From: Capnocytophaga periodontitidis
Lineage (GTDB): Bacteria > Bacteroidota > Bacteroidia > Flavobacteriales > Flavobacteriaceae
Length of the DNA: 64,000 bases
Assembly (NCBI RefSeq): GCF_016126015.1
Contig: NZ_JAEFDB010000003.1
Span: 1 to 64,000 of the forward strand
Direction: 5' to 3'
The notes under the pieces: generated by a model
What the model saw: the letters and a program-made list of their open reading frames with translations, nothing else
The model's database searches: none
Told to the model about the DNA's origin: nothing
Part shown: piece by piece, positions 1 through 9,642 of the stretch
How the letters are laid out: the number at the start of each line of letters is the position of its first letter
Position numbering within the stretch: the first letter of the stretch is position 1
Position numbers and translations under genes: made by a program

Positions 1-64
1 ACTTAGGAAATATTGTCTGTCATTTTCTTATATTGTAACCACTATAATATAAAATTCAAACAAT

Positions 65-868
65 ATGGTTACAACCTTTGAAACTGCTCTCAAAGAGAGC
101 CAAATGGCAGAAAATACCATCACTGCCTATCTATATGCTGTAAACGATTTCTACGGTAAGTACAAATCCCTCAGCAAGAAAAACCTTTTGCTCTACAAAA
201 CATACCTTATCGAGCATTTTAAACCTAAAACGGTGAACTTGCGCATTCAAGCACTGAATAAGTTTTTGGAACACATCGGTAAGCCTAAACTTCGACTTAA
301 ATCAGTGAAGGTGCAGCAACGCACCTATTTAGAAAATGTGATCAGTCAGGCTGATTACCTCTTTTTAAAAGAACAACTCCGAAAAGAAGAGAACCCAATG
401 TGGTATTTTGTAGTGCGATTTTTGGCAGCTACAGGAGCAAGGGTAAGCGAGCTTATCCAAATAAAAGTAGAACACGTAAAAATCGGCTATTTCGATCTAT
501 ACACTAAAGGAGGTAAAGTCCGCCGCCTATTCATCCCACTTCAGTTACGTGAGGAAACTATAAAATGGCTCACAAAAGAGCAAAAAACTTCAGGCTACCT
601 ATTTCTCAACCGCTTGGGAGAACGTATTACTACACGAGGTATTGCCCAAAAACTCAAACTTTTTGCTGAAAGATATGGTCTCAATTCTAAAGTCGTCTAC
701 CCACATTCATTCAGACATAGATACGCTAAAAACTTCTTGGAAGCCTTTAACGACATCTCTCTCCTTGCCGACCTTATGGGGCACGAAAGTATTGAAACTA
801 CTCGTATTTACCTCAGACGAACAGCCTCAGAACAGCAGGCTATTGTAGATAAGATTATTACTTGGTAG
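65..868 (+). CDS. Tyrosine recombinase/integrase (stand-alone)
   Basis: Site-specific recombinase of 267 aa. An N-terminal SAM-like core-binding region (about residues 1-75) precedes the catalytic domain. Visible catalytic residues: Arg in GARVSEL (about 125), Lys in KGGKVRR (about 150), the HxxR motif in HSFRHR (about 217), His in LMGHES and the nucleophilic Tyr in TTRIYLR near the C-terminus. The length fits XerC/D-like and small integron or phage-type integrases. The C-terminal style resembles stand-alone chromosomal integrases more than true XerC/D. No att site, excisionase or phage gene is seen next to it; pheT follows from its own promoter. DNA substrate unknown. Confidence 0.9.
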   Translation: MVTTFETALKESQMAENTITAYLYAVNDFYGKYKSLSKKNLLLYKTYLIEHFKPKTVNLRIQALNKFLEHIGKPKLRLKSVKVQQRTYLENVISQADYLFLKEQLRKEENPMWYFVVRFLAATGARVSELIQIKVEHVKIGYFDLYTKGGKVRRLFIPLQLREETIKWLTKEQKTSGYLFLNRLGERITTRGIAQKLKLFAERYGLNSKVVYPHSFRHRYAKNFLEAFNDISLLADLMGHESIETTRIYLRRTASEQQAIVDKIITW

Positions 869-905
869 TGAAATATCCATCGCGCAAATTTGCTAATTTA
901 CAAAT

Positions 906-935
906 TTGCTAATTGCCAAATTATTTGTACCTTTG
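906..935 (+). promoter_or_regulatory. Promoter of pheT
   Basis: TTG at 906-908, a 19-nt spacer, then TACCTTTG at 928-935, matching the Bacteroidota consensus TTG-N19-TAnnTTTG. It lies 38 nt before the pheT ATG. Confidence 0.75.
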
Positions 936-972
936 CCCCTTGTAAATATTTTAATTATCAATTGTTCATTGA

Positions 973-3402
973 ATGAAAATATCCTATAACTGGTTAAAAC
1001 AATATTTGAAGTTAGACTTGCCTGCTGAAGATACAGCGGTAATTCTTACTGATTTAGGTTTAGAAGTAGAAGGTATTGAACACTTCGAAAGTGTAAAAGG
1101 CGCTCTCAAAGGCGTAGTCGTAGGTCACGTGCTTGAGTGCGAAAAGCACCCTAATGCCGATAAACTCAAAATCACTAAAGTAGATGTAGGCGGCGACGCT
1201 CCTCTGCAAATCGTTTGTGGCGCTCCTAACGTTGCTCAAGGGCAAAAAGTACTCGTAGCAACCATAGGTACTGTATTATACGACAAAGACGACAAGCCTT
1301 TTGAAATTAAAAAAGGAAAAATCCGCGGTGAAGAAAGCTTTGGAATGATTTGCGCTGAAGACGAACTCGGATTAGGCGAAAGTCACGATGGTATTATGGT
1401 GCTCGATGATAAATATGAAGTAGGAACTCCTGCAAGTAAAGTATTTGAGGTAGAAACTGATGAAGTTTTTGAAATCGGTCTTACCCCTAACCGCGCCGAT
1501 GCAATGAGCCACTACGGTGTAGCGCGCGACTTGCGTGCCGGATTGATACAGAAAGGCACCTCTTTAGAGCTTATTACCCCTTCAGTAACCAAATTTCACA
1601 TCGATAACCGCTCAATAAAAATGGATATAGAGGTACAGAACAAAAAACTCGTGCCTCGCTACACTGGCGTAACTATCAGCAATGTACGCGTTGGTGAATC
1701 GCCTATGTGGTTGCAAAATAAACTGAAAGCCATTGGTATTACCCCTAAAAACAACGTAGTCGATGCTACTAATTACGTATTACACGGAATGGGGCAACCT
1801 CTCCACGCTTTCGATGCCGACCATATTATCGGACGTAAAATAGTGGTGAAAAATGCTGAAGAAGGTACTAAATTCAAAACCCTCGATGGAGTAGAACGCA
1901 CCCTCAGCGCCGAAGATTTGATGATTTGTGATGCCGAAAAACCTTTATGCATAGCAGGGGTATTAGGCGGTGAAAATTCTGGTGTTACGCCATTTACACG
2001 CAATATTTTCTTAGAAAGTGCTTATTTCAATCCCGTTTCAGTACGTAAAACCGCTAAACGCCACGCAATTAATACCGATGCCTCTTATCGATTTGAACGT
2101 GGTATCAATATTGAAGATTGCAAGTATGCACTGATGTATGCTGCTGTACTAATTGAAAATATTGCTGGGGGTGTCATCTCTTCCGATGTAATAGATTTTT
2201 ATCCTAAAAAACAAGAAGATTTTCAGGTATTCCTCGCTTTTGAGAATGTCGATAAACTCATCGGTCAGAAAATCTCTCGCGACACCATTAAGTCCATTCT
2301 TCACTCCCTTGATATCAAAGTCAATTCACTCACCGAGCGCGGTTTAGGACTTTTAGTGCCTTCCTATCGTGTAGATGTACAACGCGAAGCCGATGTGATT
2401 GAAGAAATCCTCCGTATCTACGGCTACAACAATATCGATATCACCGAAAAAGTGAACGCTACAATGGCACATTCTGATAAGTATGCCGACCATAATATAC
2501 AGAATGTAGTAGCCGAACAATTAGTCGCTCAAGGATTTTTGGAAATTATGACCAATAGCCTTGTTTCCGAAAAAGAAATCACTACTTATACCGAGAATCC
2601 CGAACAAGCCGTAAAACTCCTCAATCCACTCAGCAGTGATTTAGGATATATGCGCAAAAATCTCGTGTTTTCTGGTTTAGAAGTGATTGCCTACAACAAC
2701 AACCGCAAGCGCTCCGATTTGAAATTGTTTGAGTTTGGTAAAAACTATCACTATCTCGATGGTAATTATAATGAAGACAAGCATTTAGTGCTTTATCTTA
2801 CAGGGAATACCCACCCCGAACATTGGGGAAGTCCAGCACAAAAAGTCTCTTTCTTCCAACTCAAAGGGGTAGTAGAATCTCTTTTTGAACGTCTCGGATT
2901 AAAAGAAATAGTTACCTTGCCATTAGAAGCTAATGAAGTTGTATATAGTGAAGGTTTCCGTTGGCAAATAGGGGAGACCCTTTTAGGAACCATAGGCGTT
3001 GTAAAAACCAAAGTGCTCAAAGAGTTTGGAATCAAGCAAGAAGTACTCGTTGCCGATTTGAATTGGGAAGTGATTGTAGCACAAGTACAGGGGCATAAAG
3101 TAGTCTATAAAGAAATACCTAAATACCCCGAAGTACGCCGTGATTTAGCCCTCTTGCTCGACGATAAAGTAACCTTTGCCGACCTTTATAAAGTAGCATA
3201 TACAACTGAAAAAGACCTCTTGCAACGCGTAAACCTTTTCGATGTATATCAAGGCGATAAACTCCCCGAAGGTAAAAAGAGTTACGCTCTTAGTTTCGTC
3301 CTTCAAGACGACAACAAAACCCTTACCGATAAACAAATCGATAAAACGATGCAACGCCTACAAGATGCTTTTGAAAAGCAATTCGGCGCAGCAATTCGTT
3401 AA
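973..3402 (+). CDS. pheT: Phenylalanyl-tRNA synthetase beta subunit
   Basis: The 809-aa beta chain of the (alpha-beta)2 PheRS that charges tRNA-Phe in the cytoplasm. Domain order is complete: N-terminal oligonucleotide-binding (EMAP II-like) fold at about 40-150, B3/B4 editing domain at about 210-385 (GMGQPLHAFDAD and GVLGGENSGV are typical), B5 domain at about 405-475, the catalytic-like core, and an FDX-ACB anticodon-binding domain at about 715-807 (KYPEVRRDLALLL). Length is normal for the family. pheS is not adjacent, which is common in Bacteroidota. It has its own promoter and a strong terminator, so it is probably monocistronic. Confidence 0.98.
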   Translation: MKISYNWLKQYLKLDLPAEDTAVILTDLGLEVEGIEHFESVKGALKGVVVGHVLECEKHPNADKLKITKVDVGGDAPLQIVCGAPNVAQGQKVLVATIGTVLYDKDDKPFEIKKGKIRGEESFGMICAEDELGLGESHDGIMVLDDKYEVGTPASKVFEVETDEVFEIGLTPNRADAMSHYGVARDLRAGLIQKGTSLELITPSVTKFHIDNRSIKMDIEVQNKKLVPRYTGVTISNVRVGESPMWLQNKLKAIGITPKNNVVDATNYVLHGMGQPLHAFDADHIIGRKIVVKNAEEGTKFKTLDGVERTLSAEDLMICDAEKPLCIAGVLGGENSGVTPFTRNIFLESAYFNPVSVRKTAKRHAINTDASYRFERGINIEDCKYALMYAAVLIENIAGGVISSDVIDFYPKKQEDFQVFLAFENVDKLIGQKISRDTIKSILHSLDIKVNSLTERGLGLLVPSYRVDVQREADVIEEILRIYGYNNIDITEKVNATMAHSDKYADHNIQNVVAEQLVAQGFLEIMTNSLVSEKEITTYTENPEQAVKLLNPLSSDLGYMRKNLVFSGLEVIAYNNNRKRSDLKLFEFGKNYHYLDGNYNEDKHLVLYLTGNTHPEHWGSPAQKVSFFQLKGVVESLFERLGLKEIVTLPLEANEVVYSEGFRWQIGETLLGTIGVVKTKVLKEFGIKQEVLVADLNWEVIVAQVQGHKVVYKEIPKYPEVRRDLALLLDDKVTFADLYKVAYTTEKDLLQRVNLFDVYQGDKLPEGKKSYALSFVLQDDNKTLTDKQIDKTMQRLQDAFEKQFGAAIR

Positions 3403-3419
3403 AAATGAAAAACCTATAT

Positions 3420-3474
3420 ACTTTGCCAAAGTTCTAAACACTTCTTGTGCCGTGAACTTTGGCAAAGTTTTTTA
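3420..3474 (+). terminator. Rho-independent terminator of pheT
   Basis: A perfect 15-bp inverted repeat (ACTTTGCCAAAGTTC at 3420-3434, GAACTTTGGCAAAGT at 3454-3468) is followed directly by a T run. It sits 18 nt after the pheT stop. Similar ACTTTG-containing half-palindromes occur near 9090 and 17910. Confidence 0.85.
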
Positions 3475-3493
3475 TAAAAAACCTCTTTGTTAT

Positions 3494-3522
3494 TTGTAAT
3501 TAATAAAAATAACCTATCTTTG
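3494..3522 (+). promoter_or_regulatory. Promoter of the TonB receptor operon
   Basis: TTG at 3494-3496 and TATCTTTG at 3515-3522, spacer 18 nt. The ATG at 3561 follows after 38 nt. Confidence 0.75.
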
Positions 3523-3560
3523 CACTCTCAAAATGATTAGGTGTTTTTAAAACAAATGAA

Positions 3561-6209
3561 ATGAGGATTTTTCTTCTTATTATATCTCTCCTATTTCCTT
3601 GTGGTTTAATAGCGCAAATCACCCTCTCAGGACGTGTGGTGAGTGTGCAACAACAACCTCTACAAGGAGTAACTGTGGTTGATAAAATCTCAGGAAAATG
3701 GGCTTTTACCAATGATAAAGGTGAGTTTTCTATCTCTGTTTATAAAGAATACGACCTTAGCTTTACAATGTTGGGATTGCAATCGCAAACAATCAAAGGA
3801 ACAGTAACCCTCACTCATTTCATTTCTGTAATAATGCAAGAGGAAACCCTGCGTCTCAACGAGGTGGTCGTAACAGCTACCAAGGTACGCGACAAAGTGA
3901 GTTCGGCAGTAGTATTAAATAATTATGCTATAGGACAATTCCAATCGTTTTCGGTATCCGATATTTTACAACAACTCCCTGGGCAAACTATCGAAAAACC
4001 TTCTTTTTTTACTCCTAATATACTGAACCTACGTACTGCAATCAAGTCCGATAATAATGCTTTTGGTATTAGCTATATCATTGACGATATGCCTTTGAGT
4101 AACGATGAGAATATGCAAACTTATAGCAAGAATATCAATACTACAGCTTTCTCTCGTATCAACACGGGTATGGATTTGCGAACTATTCCTGCTTCAAGTA
4201 TAGAAAAAGTAGAGGTAATTACGGGTATCGCCGACGCTAAATACGGCAATGCAACTACAGGTTTGGTGGTAATTGACCGCAAAGCAGGAGTTTATCCTTT
4301 GCAAGTGTCTGCCAGTATGATAGGTGGAGGAAATGCTGTAAGTGTAAATAAAGGATTTAAAATCAGTGATAAAGTAGGCAATTTGAGTCTATCGTTAGAC
4401 TACTTAAATGCCAATGCTGACCCTCGTAACAATCTTGATGGCTATAACCGTGTAACGCTTTCTTCTATTTGGAGTGTAGTGAGTCCTAAGAACAACTTCC
4501 GCAATACTTTTAACCTAACCCTGAGAAGCAATATCGATGGCAATAAAACGGATAAAGAACAAGTAGAGGGTTTTCGTAATTCATCTAATAAAAAAGACTA
4601 CGGACTCACATTCAGCAATCGTTTAGGATGGCAGTTCAGCAAAAAATGGATTGACCAACTGAATCTCACTTTCGGTCTTTCTGTTTCTAAACAAGATGAT
4701 TACAAAGAGCAGTTTATCAACAATGGGGGAGAGGTAGTGCCCACCGCTACCACCACAGCACTGCACGAAGGGCTCTATACACCTGTCGCTTTTCGTTCTT
4801 TAGTGCGCACTATAGGGTTACCTTTTAGCATCAACAGTCAGCTGGGGATAAGCAAGCATTTAAAGAATGATAATTTTAGCCAAAATATAAGTGCAGGAAT
4901 AGGCTTCCTCTACAACGATAATTTAGGTGAAGGTAAAGTGTTTGATTCTTCAACCGCCAACACAGTGGGTACGGTGAGTAAAATATCCAATTCCGAAGAA
5001 GGAGTACGTCCTTTGAACTTCAATAAATATGTAATAGCAAACAAATTGTTGAGTGTCTATCTGCAGGATAACTTCCAATGGCAACGTGCTAACCGACAAC
5101 TGTTAGTTGCCAATATAGGTTTGCGTTACGAAAATCAAAACGGTTACAGTAGTCTGAGTCCGCGTGTGAATATGGCGTATGAGTTTACCAAATATTTCAA
5201 GTTAAGAGGGGGTGTAGGTTTAGCTACCAAAGCACCTTCCTTAGCCAATCGATTTCCTGGTAACGTTCATTTTGATATCCTTTTGCGCGATGATCGAACC
5301 AATCATTATGCAGTGAATCGTGTGCAAACTTATGTAGAACAACGTCGGAAAGTAGATTTAAAACCTTCTAAAGCGTGGAAATACGAACTTGGTACTGATG
5401 TTTCTCTCAAATTTATGCAGCTAAACCTCACAACATATCTCAATAAAACTTTCGATGCCTTTACTTCTGAAACTACTTTCAAGCTCTACGATCTCCCTAA
5501 ACTCACCTCTATTCCTTCTGCCGATCCTGAACACATACCTCCTACCTATCGTATTGATGGCTATGAAAAAGTAGTGCGTACCTATTCTACAGCTACTAAT
5601 GGCTCGTACTATACTGATAAAGGGGTTGAACTCATCTTGTTTTTCAATAAGATAGATAAAATCAATACTCAATTTTCACTTTCAGGAAGTTATGTGTTTT
5701 CTTCAAGTACTTCGCGCCTACCTTATATCAGCAAAACCAACAATGCTCTCGAAGAAAAATATGTATATGGCTATTATCCTACCGATGCTTCTCAGCGCGA
5801 ACAAATGCACTTGCGACTCACAGCTACTCATCATATATCTTCCTTAGGCTTGCTTTTTTCACTCACTGTCGAACAATTCACTTTTTCTAACAACTATATT
5901 GCCTTGAGAGAGATTTATCCGTATGCTTATATGGATAAAAATTTAGTATATCACGAAATCCCTGCTGCCGAGCGTACACACTCTCGCTATAAACATTTAT
6001 TTTTAACACCTAACGAAACTAAAACAGTACATACCCCTACTTATCACAATTTCCATTTGCGCATCACCAAGGAAATGCTCAACGGACTATCTATCTCTCT
6101 TTATGCTAATAATTTCCTAAACTATCGACCTAAAATTACTGTCAACGGACACACTTCTCTACAAAATAGCAAAATTTCATTTGGTGGAAGTGTAAAATAT
6201 CAGTTTTGA
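3561..6209 (+). CDS. TonB-dependent outer-membrane receptor with carboxypeptidase-regulatory-like domain
   Basis: An 882-aa receptor for energised import across the outer membrane. A signal peptide (MRIFLLIISLLFPCGLIAQ) is followed by a CarboxypepD_reg-like beta-sandwich (about 22-105; GRVVSVQQQPLQGVTVVD), a plug domain (about 120-240; SIEKVEVITGIADAKYGN is the usual plug signature) and a 22-strand-type barrel ending in a C-terminal Phe (KYQF). No SusD gene follows, so it is not a classic glycan SusCD pair; it is the first gene of an operon with a lipoprotein and a second barrel. Substrate is not readable from sequence; metal, haem or siderophore uptake is an inference only. Confidence 0.93.
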   Translation: MRIFLLIISLLFPCGLIAQITLSGRVVSVQQQPLQGVTVVDKISGKWAFTNDKGEFSISVYKEYDLSFTMLGLQSQTIKGTVTLTHFISVIMQEETLRLNEVVVTATKVRDKVSSAVVLNNYAIGQFQSFSVSDILQQLPGQTIEKPSFFTPNILNLRTAIKSDNNAFGISYIIDDMPLSNDENMQTYSKNINTTAFSRINTGMDLRTIPASSIEKVEVITGIADAKYGNATTGLVVIDRKAGVYPLQVSASMIGGGNAVSVNKGFKISDKVGNLSLSLDYLNANADPRNNLDGYNRVTLSSIWSVVSPKNNFRNTFNLTLRSNIDGNKTDKEQVEGFRNSSNKKDYGLTFSNRLGWQFSKKWIDQLNLTFGLSVSKQDDYKEQFINNGGEVVPTATTTALHEGLYTPVAFRSLVRTIGLPFSINSQLGISKHLKNDNFSQNISAGIGFLYNDNLGEGKVFDSSTANTVGTVSKISNSEEGVRPLNFNKYVIANKLLSVYLQDNFQWQRANRQLLVANIGLRYENQNGYSSLSPRVNMAYEFTKYFKLRGGVGLATKAPSLANRFPGNVHFDILLRDDRTNHYAVNRVQTYVEQRRKVDLKPSKAWKYELGTDVSLKFMQLNLTTYLNKTFDAFTSETTFKLYDLPKLTSIPSADPEHIPPTYRIDGYEKVVRTYSTATNGSYYTDKGVELILFFNKIDKINTQFSLSGSYVFSSSTSRLPYISKTNNALEEKYVYGYYPTDASQREQMHLRLTATHHISSLGLLFSLTVEQFTFSNNYIALREIYPYAYMDKNLVYHEIPAAERTHSRYKHLFLTPNETKTVHTPTYHNFHLRITKEMLNGLSISLYANNFLNYRPKITVNGHTSLQNSKISFGGSVKYQF

Positions 6210-6232
6210 AAATAATCAATATTTCTAATTAT

Positions 6233-7525
6233 ATGAAACGAGTAATTCTAATTTTTGCACTCTTTATAACCGTGCTATCCTGCAAAAAAGATAATGATAG
6301 CGATGGTTTTGTAACTAATATCACTCATCGTTTATCGGTGAAGTACGACGATTTCTTTGGTGGCAAAGCAGCCGAAGGAGTAAATGTAAAACTTACCAAT
6401 TTGCAAAATGGTCAGATATACACTGTCAAAACCGATGCTCAAGGAAAGGCAAGTGTAGTAATATCTGCGGGTACCTATGATATTTCTGCTTCTATCTCTC
6501 TATCTGCCGAACAGATGAAAAGACTCTTTGGTGAGGAAAAAGAAGCGAGCTTCAACGCTTCGTTGAGTAAAGTAACTATCAATGCACAGCAAAATGCTAT
6601 CAGTGAATTGGTATTACAAACAGGTAAAACAGGCGATTTGCTTATTAAACAAGTTTATTATGTTAGTTCTGATAATCAAAAAGCTGCTGGTTTCCAGTGG
6701 AGAGACCAATTCTTTGAGGTGCATAACAATTCTAACGAAACCATCTATTTAGATAATATCTGCTTTGCTCAAATCCACGGCTGGTATAACAATTTTTCAA
6801 AAGAAAACTTAGATGAGAATGGTCAAATAGACTGGAGTAAATCTCCTGATTTAGTAGGCGTTGGTAAAGATGCTAATACAAAATTTGTTTATGCTTACGA
6901 AATCTATGCCTTCCCTGGTAATGGTACTACTTACCCCTTGGCTTCAGGTAAATCAATGATTGTCGCCAAAACAGCGATGAACCACAAAGCACCACTTACC
7001 ATTGGAGGTAAAAAGTACGAAGTCCCTAACCCCGAACTAACAGTCGATTTAAGTAAAGCTAAATTCGAGGTCTATTTGCCTAATCAAGAAAATAATACTG
7101 ATATTGATAATCCTGCCATTAATATGGAGGTACGCTATAAAATAAACACACTTAAAGATATGGTGTTAAATGTGCAAGGGCGTGATGCTTATGTGTTATT
7201 TAGGGCTACTAAAGCTGAAACTGATGCTCTAAAAATAGTGCAAAGTCCCGCTATGCGTGGAAAAAAACCTGATAGAAAATACTTGCAGATACCTGTAGAT
7301 ATTATTATTGACGGTGTAGGTTGTCAAGAAGCAAACCTGCCTAAACGTTTGCCTACTAATGTAGATGCTGGAGCCCTCAGTAGCCCTAAAGGTGCTTACT
7401 CCTCCGAATCAGCTATTCGCAAAGAAACTAAAAGAGTAGGTGATAAAATCTTCTATCAAGATACGAACAACTCTACCAACGACTTTATATGGATATCCAC
7501 TCCCGATGTAAGTTCCCTAAACTGA
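6233..7525 (+). CDS. DUF4876-type surface lipoprotein
   Basis: About 430 aa, with a lipoprotein signal peptide (MKRVILIFALFITVLSC) whose lipobox Cys is followed by KKDND, a charged sequence of the kind that exports lipoproteins to the cell surface in Bacteroidota. I start at 6233 because that Met gives the proper signal peptide; an in-frame ATG at 6206 overlaps the receptor stop but adds a non-signal tail. Residues about 25-110 look like a carboxypeptidase-regulatory/beta-sandwich region and the rest matches DUF4876 in style (LLIKQVYYVSSDNQ, FFEVHNNSNETIYLDN). Likely the ligand-binding or accessory lipoprotein partner of the upstream receptor; function unproven. Confidence 0.8.
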   Translation: MKRVILIFALFITVLSCKKDNDSDGFVTNITHRLSVKYDDFFGGKAAEGVNVKLTNLQNGQIYTVKTDAQGKASVVISAGTYDISASISLSAEQMKRLFGEEKEASFNASLSKVTINAQQNAISELVLQTGKTGDLLIKQVYYVSSDNQKAAGFQWRDQFFEVHNNSNETIYLDNICFAQIHGWYNNFSKENLDENGQIDWSKSPDLVGVGKDANTKFVYAYEIYAFPGNGTTYPLASGKSMIVAKTAMNHKAPLTIGGKKYEVPNPELTVDLSKAKFEVYLPNQENNTDIDNPAINMEVRYKINTLKDMVLNVQGRDAYVLFRATKAETDALKIVQSPAMRGKKPDRKYLQIPVDIIIDGVGCQEANLPKRLPTNVDAGALSSPKGAYSSESAIRKETKRVGDKIFYQDTNNSTNDFIWISTPDVSSLN

Positions 7526-9060
7526 TGATACCTAAAACCCTTTTCATATTATTTGCTTCAACAGTAACTATCTACTCTCAAAGCAGAGTGGATAGTTACT
7601 TACATCCTAAAGTATTCCAAACTTATCTGCAAACTCCTGTACTCTTGCCTGCCTCTTCTCTAGAGAATTTTACAAATTCCGGACTTTCTTTCCAAACTGA
7701 AAAAGGTGATTTACACTTGGGACAACAGCCCTCAGCTGTTACAACTATCAGCCTAAATACTAATGGTTATTACAAAGCTAAAAAAACAGCTTTCTTCGGC
7801 GATGTCACTATTAAAAGAGAATATCAAACCGATAAAAAATGGAATCTCTCTTATGTTGAGGTTGCTCCCGATGGGCTAATGCCCGACCCTCATTACTATG
7901 CCGTGAGCAAGGCTTCTAATTGGAATGCTCAACAATACCAAGTATTTGGTGGACTTATCACTCCACTCATTACCTCTCATCTCAACGGAATGATTGCTGC
8001 CCGTTATCACTTAGGTGAAAAATACCGTACCTCCTTTGATCCTCGTCCTAAAATAATAACTAATGAATTAGCTTTTACCGCCCAATTAGCACTGAATCTT
8101 ACCTCTCAACAACAAATAGCCATAGGAACAACGTACGGACTTGCCCAAGTAGACAATGGTATTTCTTTTTCCGATAGTGATAGCCATATCCCTATGAACT
8201 ACCCTAAATACCTCCGTTGGCAATTAGGCTATGGCACCTTCGAGCTTCCCACTGATGTCTCTACCAAACGTGAACGCCCTTTCAATGAACTAACACTGCA
8301 TTATCATTATACAACTCCTACTACCCAATGGATAGCTGGAGTTCATTACCAATGGCAAAAAGCAAACACTTACCAAAGTAATACTGAGTATGAAGCCGAT
8401 GAACGCTTAATGGCAACGCTTAATACCACAAACTATAAGGTCTATATACAACGCCTGAAAAAGCTATCGGAAGCTCAGTTGAGATATTACGCTCAATATA
8501 CTGAAACTTCTCGTAAAAATTTTTTAAATCTACAACAAGGAAAAAACTATGAAGCGCAATTGCGCGATGTGCAATTTTCAGTACATTATTATTCTGAAAA
8601 ATACACTCAATTATGCGAAACTGCTGTTACGCTCGGCTATCACCAAGCCTACCAAACTGATGTATTAGCACAAACCCTTACTGATAGGCATTTCCTCACC
8701 GCTCAAGCATTACACAGCCGTAGTTACCAACTTTCGGGAGTTGAAATAACCCCTTTTGTAGCATTCCAATGTCAATTGCCTACCTATAGCAAACTGGAAA
8801 ATCAGAATATAGAATATTATAAAACTCTCACCAACAACGATTACGCCGCTAAAACTATTCGGTTATTCTACGACGAAGTAGTCTACCCAGATAATACGCT
8901 CTTGTGCAAAACTCAATACCATTTTTCTTTTGGAACAGATTTCAAACAACAATTGCGCAACCATCTCTTCGCTATATTAGGAGTAAAAACAACGTATAGC
9001 ACTACTTTCAAAAGTGATGACCGTTACCATTTGTCTTTACATCTACAACTTAATTATTAA
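7525..9060 (+). CDS. DUF6850-like outer-membrane beta-barrel protein
   Basis: About 511 aa. The start ATG at 7525 overlaps the previous stop (TGATG), indicating translational coupling, and gives a clean signal peptide (MIPKTLFILFASTVTIYSQS). The rest is rich in alternating aromatic/polar strands and ends in LHLQLNY, typical of a barrel. The pattern matches DUF6850 proteins that travel with TonB receptors and DUF4876 lipoproteins. An upstream alternative start at 7489 would lack a signal peptide. Role in the uptake unit is unknown. Confidence 0.75.
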   Translation: MIPKTLFILFASTVTIYSQSRVDSYLHPKVFQTYLQTPVLLPASSLENFTNSGLSFQTEKGDLHLGQQPSAVTTISLNTNGYYKAKKTAFFGDVTIKREYQTDKKWNLSYVEVAPDGLMPDPHYYAVSKASNWNAQQYQVFGGLITPLITSHLNGMIAARYHLGEKYRTSFDPRPKIITNELAFTAQLALNLTSQQQIAIGTTYGLAQVDNGISFSDSDSHIPMNYPKYLRWQLGYGTFELPTDVSTKRERPFNELTLHYHYTTPTTQWIAGVHYQWQKANTYQSNTEYEADERLMATLNTTNYKVYIQRLKKLSEAQLRYYAQYTETSRKNFLNLQQGKNYEAQLRDVQFSVHYYSEKYTQLCETAVTLGYHQAYQTDVLAQTLTDRHFLTAQALHSRSYQLSGVEITPFVAFQCQLPTYSKLENQNIEYYKTLTNNDYAAKTIRLFYDEVVYPDNTLLCKTQYHFSFGTDFKQQLRNHLFAILGVKTTYSTTFKSDDRYHLSLHLQLNY

Positions 9061-9143
9061 TACGATATTCGCATTTGTGTCCCTACACTTTGGTAAAGTT
9101 GATTGCTTGATAATCAATCTATTTTTGTTAAACTACATTCAAT
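9061..9143. other. Intergenic region after the uptake operon
   Basis: Contains CACTTTGGTAAAG near 9090, a degenerate cousin of the pheT terminator arm, and TTGATTGCTTGATAATCAA. No convincing terminator or gene was seen. Confidence 0.4.
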
Positions 9144-9239
9144 CATATAATTAAACCTCTTGATTGTGAAGATGAAGATTTGAATGATTTCCTATTTAAG
9201 GAAGCAATACCTTACTAAAAACAACTTGCTACTACTTTT
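9144..9239 (+). pseudogene. Decayed fragment of the GNAT acetyltransferase gene
   Basis: This 96-nt stretch is nearly identical to 9689-9787, the codons for about residues 19-51 of the intact GNAT gene (TIIKPFDCEDEDLNDFLFKE region). It carries a 3-nt deletion and a C-to-T change making a TAA stop (CTTACTAAA against CTTACCAAA). No start or rest of the gene is present. It is a relic of a partial duplication. Confidence 0.8.
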
Positions 9240-9360
9240 CTATTATTTTCTCTTCCCCCAACTCCCCCAGCTACCACCACTCCCATTATTCCCACAGCTT
9301 CCACCACCTGCACGTGCGGCTTGCAACCTACATTTTCTACGACTCTTGCCACTCGCACTA
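9240..9360. other. Pyrimidine-rich intergenic stretch
   Basis: C/T-rich low-complexity DNA (CCCCCAACTCCCCCAGC, then repeated CCACC/CCCA motifs). The plus-strand open frame across it encodes a proline/leucine string without family resemblance and is judged non-coding. Confidence 0.5.
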
Positions 9361-9363
9361 AAT

Positions 9364-9393
9364 TTGCTAATTCACTAATTATTCCTACCTTTG
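9364..9393 (+). promoter_or_regulatory. Promoter of the GNAT pair
   Basis: TTG at 9364-9366, 19-nt spacer, TACCTTTG at 9386-9393. It leaves a leader of about 60 nt before the first gene at 9457. Confidence 0.7.
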
Positions 9394-9456
9394 CACTTTG
9401 TAGAGAGTATATAGTAGTAAAAGTTATAGTAATCCTTAATCCTAACATCTAATATT

Positions 9457-9642
9457 ATGGCAAGAGAAATACAACCCACCCCCGTACTTGAAGGGCAAGA
9501 TGCAATTGATTTTTTAATAAAATTAGAGACTTATCCTCAATATCTAAAAGAAAAAGGCATTGTACTTAGTCGTAAAAAAATGGAGGAAAGTGCAAAATTT
9601 TTAAAATCTATTTTTAAAGAAAAACCAACAAATAATGAATAA
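9457..9642 (+). CDS. Small protein paired with GNAT acetyltransferase (putative antitoxin)
   Basis: 61 aa. Begins MAREIQPTPVLEGQDAIDFL, then a charged helical C-terminus (KKMEESAKFLKSIFKEK). It has its own promoter and its stop overlaps the start of the GNAT gene by 8 nt, the arrangement of type II toxin-antitoxin modules in which the antitoxin is first. It is shorter than, and not obviously similar to, the DUF1778 (TacA) ribbon-helix-helix antitoxins that usually accompany GNAT toxins. Real gene: likely; antitoxin role: inference. Confidence 0.75.
   Translation: MAREIQPTPVLEGQDAIDFLIKLETYPQYLKEKGIVLSRKKMEESAKFLKSIFKEKPTNNE

Noticed and set aside
65-868. Integrative element boundary next to the recombinase
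   Set aside because: No att direct repeats, tRNA gene or cargo genes were found in the first 10 kb to define an element.
7489-7524. Upstream start for the DUF6850-like gene
   Set aside because: It would place a polar extension in front of a good signal peptide and overlap the previous gene by 37 nt.
9184-9378. Open plus-strand frame of 64 codons in the C/T-rich gap
   Set aside because: It begins in the relic of the GNAT gene and consists of a Pro/Leu string from low-complexity DNA; no promoter or ribosome-binding signal.
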